Origin: Chloroflexota bacterium
Lineage (GTDB): Bacteria; Chloroflexota; Limnocylindria; Limnocylindrales; CSP1-4
Length of the DNA stretch: 44,795 nucleotides
NCBI GenBank assembly: GCA_003156975.1
Contig: PMIE01000082.1
Coordinates: 88,978 to 133,772, forward strand
Direction: 5' to 3'
Of the stretch, positions 26,633-35,015 are shown piece by piece. The first letter of the stretch is position 1. Every line of letters starts with the position of its first letter. A model generated the notes under the pieces. The model was not told where the DNA came from. It did not search any database and saw only the letters and a list, made by a program, of their open reading frames with translations. The position numbers were made by a program, and so were the translations under genes.

Positions 26633-27628
26633 GTGATGACGCCTCCCGCCGACCAGCTCGACACAGCCAAGCGCGACCGGCTGGCGCGCTTCTACAGGGT
26701 GCTTCGATACCTTGGCGCTCACCCGGAGGGAGCGAGCGTGGACGCCGTCGCCGGCTTTGTCGCGATGTCGCGCCGGACGGTATATCGCGACTTGCAAGCC
26801 CTCGAGGGCGAGATCGGCATCCCGTTGTGGAGCGAAGGCGGCAAATGGGGGATCGTCGAGGGAGCCTTCCTTCCGCCACTGCGCCTCACACTGGACGAAG
26901 GCGTGGCCTTCTTCTTCGCCGCGCGCTTGATGGCGCACTTCGCCGATCGCTACGATCCGGACACAGGCGCAGCTTTCCAGAAGCTCGCCGAGATCCTGCC
27001 GCAGGTCGTGGCGCGGCACCTGGAGCGCACCATCGACGTGCTCGCCAGCCGTCCGCCGGACGAGAGGCTCACGCGCAATGTGCGGCTGCTTGCCCGAGCC
27101 TGGGCCGAGAATCGAGTCGTGGAGCTGACCTACGACGCTGCTACATACAGCCCCGGCCGGCCGCCGCGCAGGTCCCGAGTCCACCCGTATCTGCTGGAAG
27201 CCTCGGCCACGACGCGGGCGCTCTACTTGATCGGTTTCGACGAGTCGCGTGGTGCCGTTCGGACCTTCAAGCTGCAGCGCATTCTGGAGCTGTCGCTCGC
27301 CCCGGATGCTTTCGAGCCGCCCGATCCGGCGGTGGTCCAGGATGGACTCGGCCGAGCCTGGGGCGTCATCACAGACCAGGAAGAGGTTGAGGTGGCGCTG
27401 CGCTTCGACGCTGCCATCGCGCCGCTGGTGACCGAAACCACTTGGCACCCCACGGAGCAGGTAACCCACGAGGATGACGGCCGAGTTCTCTGGCGGGCGC
27501 GCGTTCCCGGTACGGTCGAGATCCGGCGCTGGATCCTGCAGTGGGGAGCTCAGGTGGAGGTCCTCGCCCCGCCTGAGTTGCGCGAAGAAGTGGCAGAGAC
27601 CTACCGAAAGGCCGCGGAGAGATACTGA
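26633..27628 (+). CDS. WYL-domain transcriptional regulator (YafY-like)
   Basis: DNA-binding regulator with an N-terminal winged HTH of the HTH_11 type (residues about 15-75: GASVDAVAGFVAMSRRTVYR, DLQALEGEIGIPL) and a C-terminal WYL domain (about 150-240: RVVELTYDAATY, RVHPYLLEASATTRALYLIG, RTFKLQRI). A WCX extension covers 250-325. WYL proteins sense nucleic-acid or nucleotide ligands and control stress, repair or defence genes. GTG 26633 and ATG 26636 are alternative starts. Likely operon with the membrane protein upstream and perhaps the HD hydrolase 32 bases downstream. Confidence 0.9.
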   Translation: MMTPPADQLDTAKRDRLARFYRVLRYLGAHPEGASVDAVAGFVAMSRRTVYRDLQALEGEIGIPLWSEGGKWGIVEGAFLPPLRLTLDEGVAFFFAARLMAHFADRYDPDTGAAFQKLAEILPQVVARHLERTIDVLASRPPDERLTRNVRLLARAWAENRVVELTYDAATYSPGRPPRRSRVHPYLLEASATTRALYLIGFDESRGAVRTFKLQRILELSLAPDAFEPPDPAVVQDGLGRAWGVITDQEEVEVALRFDAAIAPLVTETTWHPTEQVTHEDDGRVLWRARVPGTVEIRRWILQWGAQVEVLAPPELREEVAETYRKAAERY

Positions 27629-27660
27629 CTCAAGCCGTCCGTCTCGGATAGGCTTGGGCC

Positions 27661-29148
27661 ATGCATGACGAGGCGCCGGAGCCGTTCGCGATCGAGGCCG
27701 ATGCCACGGCGGCCGGACCGAACGCCGGCGGCATGGTTCACCCTCAAATGTGGGCCGTGAACCTGATCAGCGACCCTATCCACGGCTACATCGAGTTGAC
27801 AAAGCGGCTTACGCCGGCGCATGCCCGAGCCCTTGGATTGGCGGACGAAGAAGCGGCAGAGGGCGATCTGCTCGACTCCGCCTGGGTGCAGCGCATGCGG
27901 CGCATCAGCCAGCTCCAAAGCGCACGCTGGGTATTCCCCACGGCCGAGCACAGCCGCTTCACTCACAGTCTTGGTGTGATGCACGAAGCCGGGCTGTGGG
28001 CTCGCCACCTCTATCCGAGTTTGCGGGTGGCTCTGGCGGGCGCCGAGCCGGACGCGCCCCTTCCCTCCGAAGGCCTGGTCGTCGAGACGATGCGGCTGGC
28101 CGGGCTGCTCCACGACGTCGGCCACGGGCCGTTCGCGCACTTCTTCGACGAGCACGTGCTGTGCCACTTCCCAGCGCCGGCGGACCCGCGGCGGCAGCGC
28201 AAGAGCCTCACTCACGAGGATCTCTCGCAGCTGATCATCGAGCGCGAGCTCGGCGACCTGATCCGCGCCGTCCGCCGCGCACCCGGCGTCGTCCCCGAGC
28301 GCGACGCCCTTCGCCCTGACGAATCGATCGACCCGCGCTGGCTCTCGTTCCTGATCTCGAAGCCGGCCCTGGCCGACGCGTCGATGCCCCGCTGGTTGCG
28401 CTGGCTTCAACCGCTGCTGTCGGGTGTCTTCACGGTCGACAACCTCGACTACGTGCGCCGCGATGCCTACTTGATCGGCGTCTCGACCGGGCCTGTGGAC
28501 GTGGAACGGCTGCGGCGCTACTCATTCATCGGGCCGAGCGGGCTGTCGCTCTACGAACCCGGCCTGGGCGCCCTCGAGATGTTCCTGACGGCGCGCCTAT
28601 TCATGTACCAGCAGATCTACTACCACCGCTCCGTCCGGGCCATCGACCTCGATCTGGCGGGGGTCTTCCGGCCGAGCATCCTGGCGATCTTCGGCGAGGG
28701 CTCGCCTGCGGACGACCTGGGCCATTACGCCGACCTGGACGAATACGCGCTACTGCACCAGGCCGCTCTCTGGGCGCGGGGCGAGGCTCTTTCCGATAAG
28801 CCTTCGCCCGGCGACGGGACGGTCACGCCCGAGGTTGGGCGGGCCTGGCTCGCAATCCTGCTGCGGCGGCCGCGGTGGCGGGCGGAGGCAGAGTTGCGCC
28901 TGAGCTACGAAGCTGGAGAGCGGGCATCGGCGCAGACGAAGGCGCGGGCGGAACTCGGTCCCGAGCAGCCCGGCGTGGTGACGGTCGATCTGGCCGAGGT
29001 TGACGCCCGGCCCGCAGAAGCCACGGCCACGGATTCGCTGCTCGCGGTTGTCGGGCGGGACGGCGAGCCGGCCGTGCCGGTGAGCGCGGCCCTCGCGCGA
29101 CTGCCCGCCTATTCGCTCGTGGCCCGCCGGTACGGGCGGCTGGAGTAG
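27661..29148 (+). CDS. HD-superfamily phosphohydrolase (dGTPase/SAMHD1-like)
   Basis: Metal-dependent phosphohydrolase, 495 residues. An opening block shared with YwfO/SAMHD1-like proteins (NLISDPIHGYIELTKR) precedes the metal motifs: His102 in SRFTHSLGVMHEA, the His151-Asp152 pair in LLHDVGHGPFAHFFDEH, and a later Asp in NLDYVRRDAYLIG. Such enzymes hydrolyse nucleoside triphosphates, often dNTPs; substrate not proven here. An Arg/Ala-rich region at about 395-450 is divergent. The ribosome site is weak. The stop is 3 bases from the lysA stop on the other strand. Confidence 0.88.
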   Translation: MHDEAPEPFAIEADATAAGPNAGGMVHPQMWAVNLISDPIHGYIELTKRLTPAHARALGLADEEAAEGDLLDSAWVQRMRRISQLQSARWVFPTAEHSRFTHSLGVMHEAGLWARHLYPSLRVALAGAEPDAPLPSEGLVVETMRLAGLLHDVGHGPFAHFFDEHVLCHFPAPADPRRQRKSLTHEDLSQLIIERELGDLIRAVRRAPGVVPERDALRPDESIDPRWLSFLISKPALADASMPRWLRWLQPLLSGVFTVDNLDYVRRDAYLIGVSTGPVDVERLRRYSFIGPSGLSLYEPGLGALEMFLTARLFMYQQIYYHRSVRAIDLDLAGVFRPSILAIFGEGSPADDLGHYADLDEYALLHQAALWARGEALSDKPSPGDGTVTPEVGRAWLAILLRRPRWRAEAELRLSYEAGERASAQTKARAELGPEQPGVVTVDLAEVDARPAEATATDSLLAVVGRDGEPAVPVSAALARLPAYSLVARRYGRLE

Positions 29149-29151
29149 CCC

Positions 29152-30477
29152 CTACCAGTCCGGGTCTATCTGACGATCGAGCAGTTCCGTCGGCATGATG
29201 CGCGGCCGGATCAGCCTGGCCTTTCCGGCGCGGACGCCGACTTCGGCGGCGGTTGGGTGGGACAGGAAGAACGGCATCGATTCGGTGAAGCCGTAGGCTC
29301 CCGTGTCGAGTACGGCCATCAGATCGCCGGCTCGTGGCCGGGGCAGCATCGCATCGGTGGTGAATACATCGAGCCCGGTGCACAAGGGCCCGGCGACCGT
29401 GGCGTGGACCATCGCCCGGAGACCGTCCGTTGCCAGGACGGCCAGGCGATGCTCGCTCTGGATCAGGGCAGGCCGAAGGACGTGGTTGATGCCGCCGTCG
29501 AGGATCGCGACGGGCGCCGAGTCCGGCCCCTTCACGTCAACGACTCGGGCCACGTATGCGCCGGCCGGCCCGACCAGAAATCGGCCCGGCTCCAGGATGA
29601 CTTCCATCTGCCGGAGGTCCGCGTCCGAGTCCCAGCTCGCCCGGAGTTCGCCGAGGCGCCGGCCGAGCCGGGCCAGGTCGAGCGGCAGCTCGCCGTCGCA
29701 GTAGGGGATGCCGAGACCGCCGCCCGCGTCCACCAGACGCAGTTGCGTGCCCGTCTCGGCGGCCACCCGCCGGCCGATATCCACGAGATCCGCCACGTGG
29801 CCGACGAGCTGTTCCGCGTCCCGGAGGTTGGAGGCCCCAAAGGCGTGGATGCCGAGCAGTTCAACGTGCTCGGAAGCGGACGTGGCTCGGGCCGTCTCGA
29901 CGAGGGTCTGGAGAGGCATTCCAAACTTGCCCTCGACGCCGCCGATGATCCGGACCGTCTCCAGCCGGGCATCCTCGGCCACGGCCAGGCGGAGGAGGAT
30001 CTTCTGGCGCTTCCCAGCAGCCGCGGCAATCGCCTGGAGGCGGCCCAGCTCTCCCGGCGACTCGACGGTGATGAAGCCGATCCCGGCCTCAACCGCGGCA
30101 GCCAGTTCCGCGTCTCGCTTGCCGGGGCCGGTCATGGCGACCGCCGCCGGTTCGAAGCCGGCGCGCAACACCGTCTCGAGTTCGCCGCCCGAGGCCACGT
30201 CGGCACCCACGCCGCAGCGGCGCAGGTGGGCCACGACCGCAAGAGAGGGGTTGGCCTTGACGGCGAAGGCGATCCGGAACCCGTGCGGCAGAACCGATCG
30301 CAGCGCTTCTACGCGCCGGCCGATCAAGTCAAGGTCGTAGACGAAAAGCGGTGTCCCGAATTCCTCGGCCAGAGCCGCGGGCGAGAGGCCGGCCAGGCGG
30401 CCCTCGGCGAGGATGCCGTCGATGCCGGCAGTCGCGGCGCCGCCGGGCGCGGAGCCTGCGTCGGTATCGGCGGTCAC
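29152..30477 (-). CDS. lysA: Diaminopimelate decarboxylase (lysA-like)
   Basis: PLP-dependent type III-fold decarboxylase, 441 residues, expected to convert meso-diaminopimelate to lysine. GTG 30477 overlaps the dapD stop (GTGA). The PLP lysine is Lys74 in FAVKANPSLAVV. HAFGASNLRD, DAGGGLGIPYC and EPGRFLVGPAGAYV match the Orn/Lys/Arg decarboxylase group. The active-site Cys366 sits in GPLCTGLDVF. Classical LysA has CE at this point, and CTxLD resembles the decarboxylases found near exosortase/polysaccharide clusters. Operon context (dapB-dapA-dapD) favours lysine synthesis, so I keep the name with reservation. Confidence 0.82.
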   Translation of the reverse strand: MTADTDAGSAPGGAATAGIDGILAEGRLAGLSPAALAEEFGTPLFVYDLDLIGRRVEALRSVLPHGFRIAFAVKANPSLAVVAHLRRCGVGADVASGGELETVLRAGFEPAAVAMTGPGKRDAELAAAVEAGIGFITVESPGELGRLQAIAAAAGKRQKILLRLAVAEDARLETVRIIGGVEGKFGMPLQTLVETARATSASEHVELLGIHAFGASNLRDAEQLVGHVADLVDIGRRVAAETGTQLRLVDAGGGLGIPYCDGELPLDLARLGRRLGELRASWDSDADLRQMEVILEPGRFLVGPAGAYVARVVDVKGPDSAPVAILDGGINHVLRPALIQSEHRLAVLATDGLRAMVHATVAGPLCTGLDVFTTDAMLPRPRAGDLMAVLDTGAYGFTESMPFFLSHPTAAEVGVRAGKARLIRPRIMPTELLDRQIDPDW

Positions 30478-31286
30478 CGAAGCGCTTCTTCCAGGGCGAC
30501 TCGGGCATCGGTCCGTTCGTCGCGGTACTTGACGATGACGGACGCGGAGAGAGCCAGTCCGTGAGCCGCGGCGAACTCGCCCGACACGCTGCGGACTCCG
30601 GGCACGACGACGGCGCCGGCCGGAACGACGAGCGGTTCCTCCAGTGTGCCGGCGACGACCCGCTCGCGGACCAGGTCGTAGAGGCGGCTCGTGCCGGTCA
30701 GGATGACGCCCGCGGCTATGACCGCGCCGCGCTGGACCAGGACGCCCTCGAGTAGCGCGGCCTGGGCGCCGACGAAGACCTCGTCTTCGACGATCACGGG
30801 GCGGCGGCCGGGCGGCTCGAGAACGCCACCGACCTGAACGCCGGCGGAGAGATGCACTCGGGCGCCGATCTGGGCGCACGATCCGACAAGTGCGTGAGAG
30901 TCGACCATCGTGCCCTCGCCGACCCAGGCGCCGACGTTGATGAATGAGGGCGGGATGATCGTCACGCCAGGGGCGAGATAGACGCCGGCCCGAACCGATG
31001 AGCCGCCCGGAACGATTCGCCACGGCTTGCCGGCGGCCAGCGCGGCCAGCGCCTCGGGCGATTCGATCAGGTCCTTGATGGGCAGCCCGACGCGATCTCG
31101 AAACTGCATCGCGCCGCCGAGATCCCACGTGCGGGTCTCGCGATTGGCGAAGAGCCCGAGGATGGCCTGCTGCACGCTCGCATCCACGCGCCAGCCGCCC
31201 GGGGCCTCCGGGTCCGGATGAGCCGCCCGGACTCGGCCCGCGTCGAGGTCGGCGAGTATCCCGGTCGCCGCGTCCGCCGCCGTCAT
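30474..31286 (-). CDS. dapD: Tetrahydrodipicolinate N-succinyltransferase
   Basis: Transfers succinyl from succinyl-CoA to tetrahydrodipicolinate in the succinylase branch of diaminopimelate synthesis; 270 residues, like E. coli DapD. A helical N-terminal part leads into a left-handed beta-helix of hexapeptide repeats (VYLAPGVTIIPPSFINVGAW, VGEGTMVDSHALVGSCAQIG, VHLSAGVQVGGVLEP, VEDEVFVGAQAALLEGV). The EGTMVDS and GSCAQIG blocks are diagnostic. ATG 31286 overlaps the dapA stop by 4 bases. dapC, dapE and dapF are not in the window. Confidence 0.93.
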   Translation of the reverse strand: MTAADAATGILADLDAGRVRAAHPDPEAPGGWRVDASVQQAILGLFANRETRTWDLGGAMQFRDRVGLPIKDLIESPEALAALAAGKPWRIVPGGSSVRAGVYLAPGVTIIPPSFINVGAWVGEGTMVDSHALVGSCAQIGARVHLSAGVQVGGVLEPPGRRPVIVEDEVFVGAQAALLEGVLVQRGAVIAAGVILTGTSRLYDLVRERVVAGTLEEPLVVPAGAVVVPGVRSVSGEFAAAHGLALSASVIVKYRDERTDARVALEEALR

Positions 31287-32272
31287 GCGCGGGCCGCAGC
31301 TGCGGTTCGAGCGCCTGGGGTTCGGGTTGCCGTCGTCCGTGGGCTTGCGATCGCGTCGTCGGAGTCGATCAGGCCGGTCGATTCGAGGATGAGTCGCAGC
31401 CGGCTTCGGTAGGGCTCGTCGAGCGGGAGCAGCGGCATTCGCAACGTGTCCGAGCACAGCCCCATCATCGACATCGCCGCCTTGACCGGGACCGGATTCG
31501 GGCCGCCGGCGAAGTTGGCCTTCATCAGCGGCAGCCAGCGCTCGTGGATCATGAGAGCCTGCTCCCAATCGCAGGCGAACGCGGCGTCGCACATCGCGGC
31601 CATTTCGCCGGGGATCTCATTCGAGCAGGTGCAGATGACACCGTCACCGCCGAGCGCGAGCATCGGCATTGTCCACGTGTCGTCGCCCGCGAAGACGGAG
31701 AAGTCGGTGGGGCGATCGCACAGGATCGTCGCGATCTGGTCCATGTTCGCCGATGCTTCCTTGACCGCCACGATCCTTGGATGTTCGGCGAGACGGAGAA
31801 GTGTCGCAGCCTCGACGTTCACGCCGGTCCTGCCCGGGACGTTGTAGACGATTATCGGGAGTCCGCCCTCGTCCGCAACGGCGCGGAAGTGGGCCTCGAG
31901 CATTCGCTGGTCGGGCTTGTTGTAGTAGGGCGCCACCACCAGCGCGGCATCTGCGCCGAGGGCCGCGGCGCGCTGTGTCGACTTGATCGCGGTCCCGGTA
32001 CTGTTCGATCCGGTTCCGGCGATCACGCGTACGCGGGCCCGGCTGGGCCGCTCGGATGCGATTTCCAGGGTGGTCGCGATTACCCACTCGTCTTCAGGGT
32101 GCGTCAGGGTCGGCGTTTCGCCGGTGGTTCCGCAGGCGACCAGGCCGTGAATTCCGGAATCGATCTGACGCCGGACGAGACTGCGGAAGGCCTCCTCGTC
32201 GATTTCGCCGGCGGGGGTGAAGGGTGTGATCAGGGCCGTGAAGGCTCCCTGGAGTTGGCGGCTGGACGGCAT
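31283..32272 (-). CDS. dapA: 4-hydroxy-tetrahydrodipicolinate synthase
   Basis: Condenses pyruvate with aspartate semialdehyde; TIM-barrel class I aldolase family, 329 residues. The Schiff-base Lys171 is in VAVKEAS. Tyr143 (IVYNVPGRTG), Arg148 and the GTTGE loop (48-52) match the DapA active site and distinguish it from most sialate-lyase relatives. ATG 32272 has AAGGAG 8 bases upstream. The last ~30 residues are an Ala/Thr/Arg-rich tail not needed for the fold. It follows dapB after about 100 bases containing a hairpin. Confidence 0.95.
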   Translation of the reverse strand: MPSSRQLQGAFTALITPFTPAGEIDEEAFRSLVRRQIDSGIHGLVACGTTGETPTLTHPEDEWVIATTLEIASERPSRARVRVIAGTGSNSTGTAIKSTQRAAALGADAALVVAPYYNKPDQRMLEAHFRAVADEGGLPIIVYNVPGRTGVNVEAATLLRLAEHPRIVAVKEASANMDQIATILCDRPTDFSVFAGDDTWTMPMLALGGDGVICTCSNEIPGEMAAMCDAAFACDWEQALMIHERWLPLMKANFAGGPNPVPVKAAMSMMGLCSDTLRMPLLPLDEPYRSRLRLILESTGLIDSDDAIASPRTTATRTPGARTAAAARA

Positions 32273-32349
32273 TTCGGTTGCTCCTTGGGCGTTTCGGGCG
32301 TCGGAGCCGGCCTGGGCGGCCGGCGGTGGTGTCTCTTTGGCGTTGGTTC

Positions 32350-32375
32350 GGTCGGATCCGTATTCGGGTCCGACC
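32350..32375. repeat. Hairpin between dapB and dapA
   Basis: GGTCGGATCCG (32350-32360), loop TATT and CGGGTCCGACC (32365-32375) form an 11-bp stem with one G-T wobble. It overlaps the dapB stop codon. With no U-tract it is more likely an mRNA-stability or processing element, or a weak terminator lowering dapA relative to dapB. Confidence 0.5.
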
Positions 32376-33130
32376 TACTGCTTGGCGATGATCGAGTCGA
32401 CGACCTCGTCGAAACTGTGGAAGCCCGGAGCCCTGGGCTCGGCCAGTAGCCACTCGGCGGCGGTTATGGCGCCGGACGAGTACGCAGATCTATCGCGGGC
32501 GGTCAGTCGCATCTCGAGGCTCTCGCCGGGGGCGTCGAAGCCGACGAGGTGCATCCCCGGAGAGGCACCGGCCCGGATGACCGACACGTCCAACTCCTCG
32601 AGAGCGGGAGCGCCATGGACCATCGGCTGGGCCACGCGGGTCTTGCGCGGGTGGGCGGCGATGAGGCGCCGCGAAAGCTCCAGCGCGGTGCCGGAGGGCC
32701 GGTCCGCCTTGGAGCGGCGATGCCACTCGACCAGGTATGGGTCGTAATCCGCGAACGGGCCGAAGAGCCGCGCGGCATCTTCGACGAGACGGGCGAACAG
32801 CATCACGCCGAGGCTGAAGGAGGCCGAGGCCACGGCCGCGGCATCGTTCTGGATGAGCAGGGTCTCGACGGCGTCCCGGTCTGAGGCCCAGTTCGTCGTG
32901 CCGATGACGAAGCGGCGCACGCCGCCCTGCAGCGCGGCCCGGATGTTCTGCAGGACGGCTTCGCCGACCGCGAACTCGAACAGGACCTCCGCGTTCCGGA
33001 AGCTCTCCGGCGAGTGGCCCTCGGCGGAATCCGGCATCCCGAGAATCGCCATCGCGGGCATGCCGCGGCCGGCGAGCGCAGACGCGACCGCACGGCCCAT
33101 GCCTCCGTCTCCGGCGACGATGCTCAACAT
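32375..33130 (-). CDS. dapB: 4-hydroxy-tetrahydrodipicolinate reductase
   Basis: NAD(P)H-dependent reductase that follows DapA; 251 residues, slightly shorter than E. coli DapB (273). The N-terminal dinucleotide motif is GDGGMGRAV (7-15), a variant of GxxGxMG. GTTNW marks the nicotinamide site. The substrate block EWHRRSKADRPSGTAL has catalytic His137 and Lys141, while the second His of the usual HH pair is Arg. ATG 33130 has a strong GGAGGAG ribosome site. First structural gene of dapB-dapA-dapD-lysA, preceded by a terminator and a candidate leader peptide. Confidence 0.92.
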   Translation of the reverse strand: MLSIVAGDGGMGRAVASALAGRGMPAMAILGMPDSAEGHSPESFRNAEVLFEFAVGEAVLQNIRAALQGGVRRFVIGTTNWASDRDAVETLLIQNDAAAVASASFSLGVMLFARLVEDAARLFGPFADYDPYLVEWHRRSKADRPSGTALELSRRLIAAHPRKTRVAQPMVHGAPALEELDVSVIRAGASPGMHLVGFDAPGESLEMRLTARDRSAYSSGAITAAEWLLAEPRAPGFHSFDEVVDSIIAKQ

Positions 33131-33153
33131 ACGATCTCCTCCGTTGTCTCGTG

Positions 33154-33193
33154 CAAACAGAAAGGCCGCGCCACCAGCATCGGTGTCGCGGCC
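33154..33193 (-). terminator. Intrinsic terminator in the dapB leader
   Basis: On the minus strand GGCCGCG (33193-33187) pairs with CGCGGCC (33170-33164), with an inner CACC/GGTG stem, and is followed by TTTCTGTTTG. It lies 24 bases before the dapB start, ahead of its ribosome site, so it can only act as an attenuator of the lysine operon. Confidence 0.75.
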
Positions 33194-33247
33194 TGCGGGA
33201 GCCTCTTGCCCTTCAGCTCCGCGGTTCGTTCCGAACGCCGCCGAGCC

Positions 33248-33316
33248 CTAGGGCCGTGCCTCCCGGCAAGGCCGCCAGCGCTTCGACTTGGGCTTGGCGA
33301 GCAGTTGGACGAACAT
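33248..33316 (-). CDS. Candidate lysine-rich leader peptide of the dap operon
   Basis: A 22-codon frame ATG-to-TAG placed between a promoter-like sequence and the dapB leader terminator. The peptide starts MFVQLLA, then KPKSKRW (three Lys codons within five) and ends RPCREARP. Between its stop and the terminator, one segment (33241-33221) can fold on itself through GTTCG/CGAAC. Its CGCGG (33223-33219) can instead pair with the CCGCG in the terminator's 5' arm. That is the 1:2, 2:3, 3:4 pattern of ribosome-mediated attenuation. There is no ribosome site. The -10-like box places the transcript start 2-4 bases before the ATG, which suggests a leaderless message, as known for actinobacterial leader peptides. 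Lysine attenuation by a leader peptide is inference. Confidence 0.42.
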   Translation of the reverse strand: MFVQLLAKPKSKRWRPCREARP

Positions 33317-33325
33317 CAGGACTGA

Positions 33326-33354
33326 AGTATGCATGAGCTGGTGGATATGCGCAA
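33326..33354 (-). promoter_or_regulatory. Candidate dap operon promoter
   Basis: On the minus strand TTGCGC (33354-33349), a 17-base spacer and CATACT (33331-33326) resemble a sigma-70 type promoter (four of six matches in each box). It would start transcription at about 33318-33320. Confidence 0.35.
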
Positions 33355-33409
33355 GAGGCGCGGTGATTATGCATAGTGCATAGGGCTGGAGTGCATATAT
33401 GGCATGCAT
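33329..33409. repeat. Cluster of ATGCAT/TGCAT half-sites
   Basis: Three ATGCAT palindromes (33329-33334, 33369-33374, 33404-33409) plus two extra TGCAT copies (33377-33381, 33392-33396) lie within 81 bases, including ATGCA-TAG-TGCAT. The stretch is A/T-richer than its surroundings and overlaps and precedes the candidate dap promoter. Possible operator array. The rest of the 33410-33524 gap before xylB's end shows nothing further. Confidence 0.4.
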
Positions 33410-33524
33410 TCCGGATGGGAAAGAGCGGCTCGAGGAGCGACAAGGGCGGGCACCGGCCCAGACGAGCTAGCCAGGGGGCCGTCGGTGGTCCTGACCCGGT
33501 CGCAACCGCCGAGTCAGGCCACGG

Positions 33525-34976
33525 TCACCGTTTGGTTCGCGGGCTCTGGACCGCATCGAGCGCGAGCTGGCGGACCGAACGATGGTGCGAGACGGTTTCC
33601 ATGTCGCGCCCTACCGCCTCCAGGATCGTGCCGGCGCTTGTGTGCCAGCGCGAAGAGACCTCCCGCGGAGCCTCGCCACCAGATGCGGCTGCGGCCTGGA
33701 CTGCGGCGCCGATGGCAACAAACTCAGTTGACTCCGGTATGGAGATCGCGCGTCCGGATAGACGCTGGACCACACGCCGCCAGACTTCGCCTCGGGCGCC
33801 GCCGCCGATGAGCACCAACGGCGCACCGGCATCGATGCCCGACGAGCACCGGTCGATCGTGTCGAGCGCGTCCAGGAGACTGATCACGGCTCCCTCATAC
33901 GTGGCCATGAGGATCGATCGCGGATCTGTGTCGTGGCGCAGGCCCAGCACCGCGGCGGATGCCGCGGGCAGGTTTGGAGTGCGCTCGCCGTCGAAATAGG
34001 GGAGCGAAACCACGCCCTGGCTGGGGAGGACGTCGTTTCTGTCGAGTTTGAGCCACTCAGCCATACGATCGACTGCAAGCGTGCAGTTGAGGGTGGCGGC
34101 AAGCGGCAGAAAGTGACCGGATGCGTCTGCGAATCCGGCAACCTGGCCGGACGGGTCGGCCGTCCGAGTGGTGGACACGAGATATGCGGTGCCGGATGTG
34201 CCGAGACTGATGACGGGCGTTCCGGGATCTAGCCCGAGGCCCAGTGCCGCGCCCATGTTGTCGCCCGTACCCGGGCCAACGATGGTGCCGGGCCGCAGTC
34301 CCGTGGACGCCGCAGCTTCTGCCGTAACGACGCCTGCAGCTTCGTTTGGTCGCAGAACCTTGGGCAGCAAACCCACCGGTAGTTGCATGCTTGGCAGGTC
34401 GAGCACTTCGCTCGAGTAGCTTTCGGTTGCCACCGACCACCAGGCGGTCCCCGACGCGTCGCCGCGATCGGTGACGCCGGCGCCCGAGAGGCGTTCCGTC
34501 ATGTAGTCGTGCGGCAGACGAATCGCTGCCGTCCTGGCCGCGATCTCGGGCTCAAGCCGGCGAAGCCAGGCCCATTTCGAGGCGGTGAATGAGGCGACGG
34601 GCACGACCCCGATCCTGTCGGCCCAGGCCGACGCGCCGCCAAGCGCCTCGGTCAGAGCTGCGGCGTCGCTAGCGGAACGCGTGTCGTTCCAGAGCATGGA
34701 GGCCCGGAGTGGCTTACCGGAGGAATCAAGACACACAAGGCCGTGCTGCTGTCCGGCCACCGAAATTGCGGTTATCTGGTCCGCCAGGCCGGTCTGGCGG
34801 AGCGCGTCGCAAAGCGCGTCCCACCAGACGCCAGGGTGGGTCTCACGAGCCCCACCCGTTCCGGTCACGGTGTGTTTGGCGGCGCCGGTCGCGACAACCT
34901 CGCCATTTTCCAGGTCGACCACGACGACCTTCGTCGACTGCGTTGAGCAGTCGACGCCCGCAATGAGAGTCTTCAT
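33525..34976 (-). CDS. xylB: Xylulokinase
   Basis: FGGY-family kinase that phosphorylates D-xylulose to xylulose 5-phosphate; 483 residues. The N-terminal phosphate loop GVDCSTQSTK has Asp9. GQQHGLV (75-81) and MLWNDTR (94-100) are typical of xylulokinases. The catalytic Asp239 is in GPGTGDNMGAALG, and the second-domain ATP motif is LIGGGARGEVWR. ATG 34976 has GGAG 6 bases upstream. It follows xylA by 39 bases on the same strand, so xylA-xylB form an operon that feeds the pentose phosphate pathway. Confidence 0.95.
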   Translation of the reverse strand: MKTLIAGVDCSTQSTKVVVVDLENGEVVATGAAKHTVTGTGGARETHPGVWWDALCDALRQTGLADQITAISVAGQQHGLVCLDSSGKPLRASMLWNDTRSASDAAALTEALGGASAWADRIGVVPVASFTASKWAWLRRLEPEIAARTAAIRLPHDYMTERLSGAGVTDRGDASGTAWWSVATESYSSEVLDLPSMQLPVGLLPKVLRPNEAAGVVTAEAAASTGLRPGTIVGPGTGDNMGAALGLGLDPGTPVISLGTSGTAYLVSTTRTADPSGQVAGFADASGHFLPLAATLNCTLAVDRMAEWLKLDRNDVLPSQGVVSLPYFDGERTPNLPAASAAVLGLRHDTDPRSILMATYEGAVISLLDALDTIDRCSSGIDAGAPLVLIGGGARGEVWRRVVQRLSGRAISIPESTEFVAIGAAVQAAAASGGEAPREVSSRWHTSAGTILEAVGRDMETVSHHRSVRQLALDAVQSPRTKR

Positions 34977-35015
34977 CCTCGTCTCCGCTCCGGACGGAAG
35001 TATGCTGCCGAGCCG

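Noticed and set aside
29257..30564. 435-codon open frame antisense to lysA
   Set aside because: Composition artefact opposite a gene with intact PLP and substrate motifs.
33154..33354. L-box lysine riboswitch or T-box in the dapB leader
   Set aside because: The leader is too short for an L-box and lacks its conserved core. ACCGCGG is present, but the TGGNACC T-box signature and stem I features are missing.
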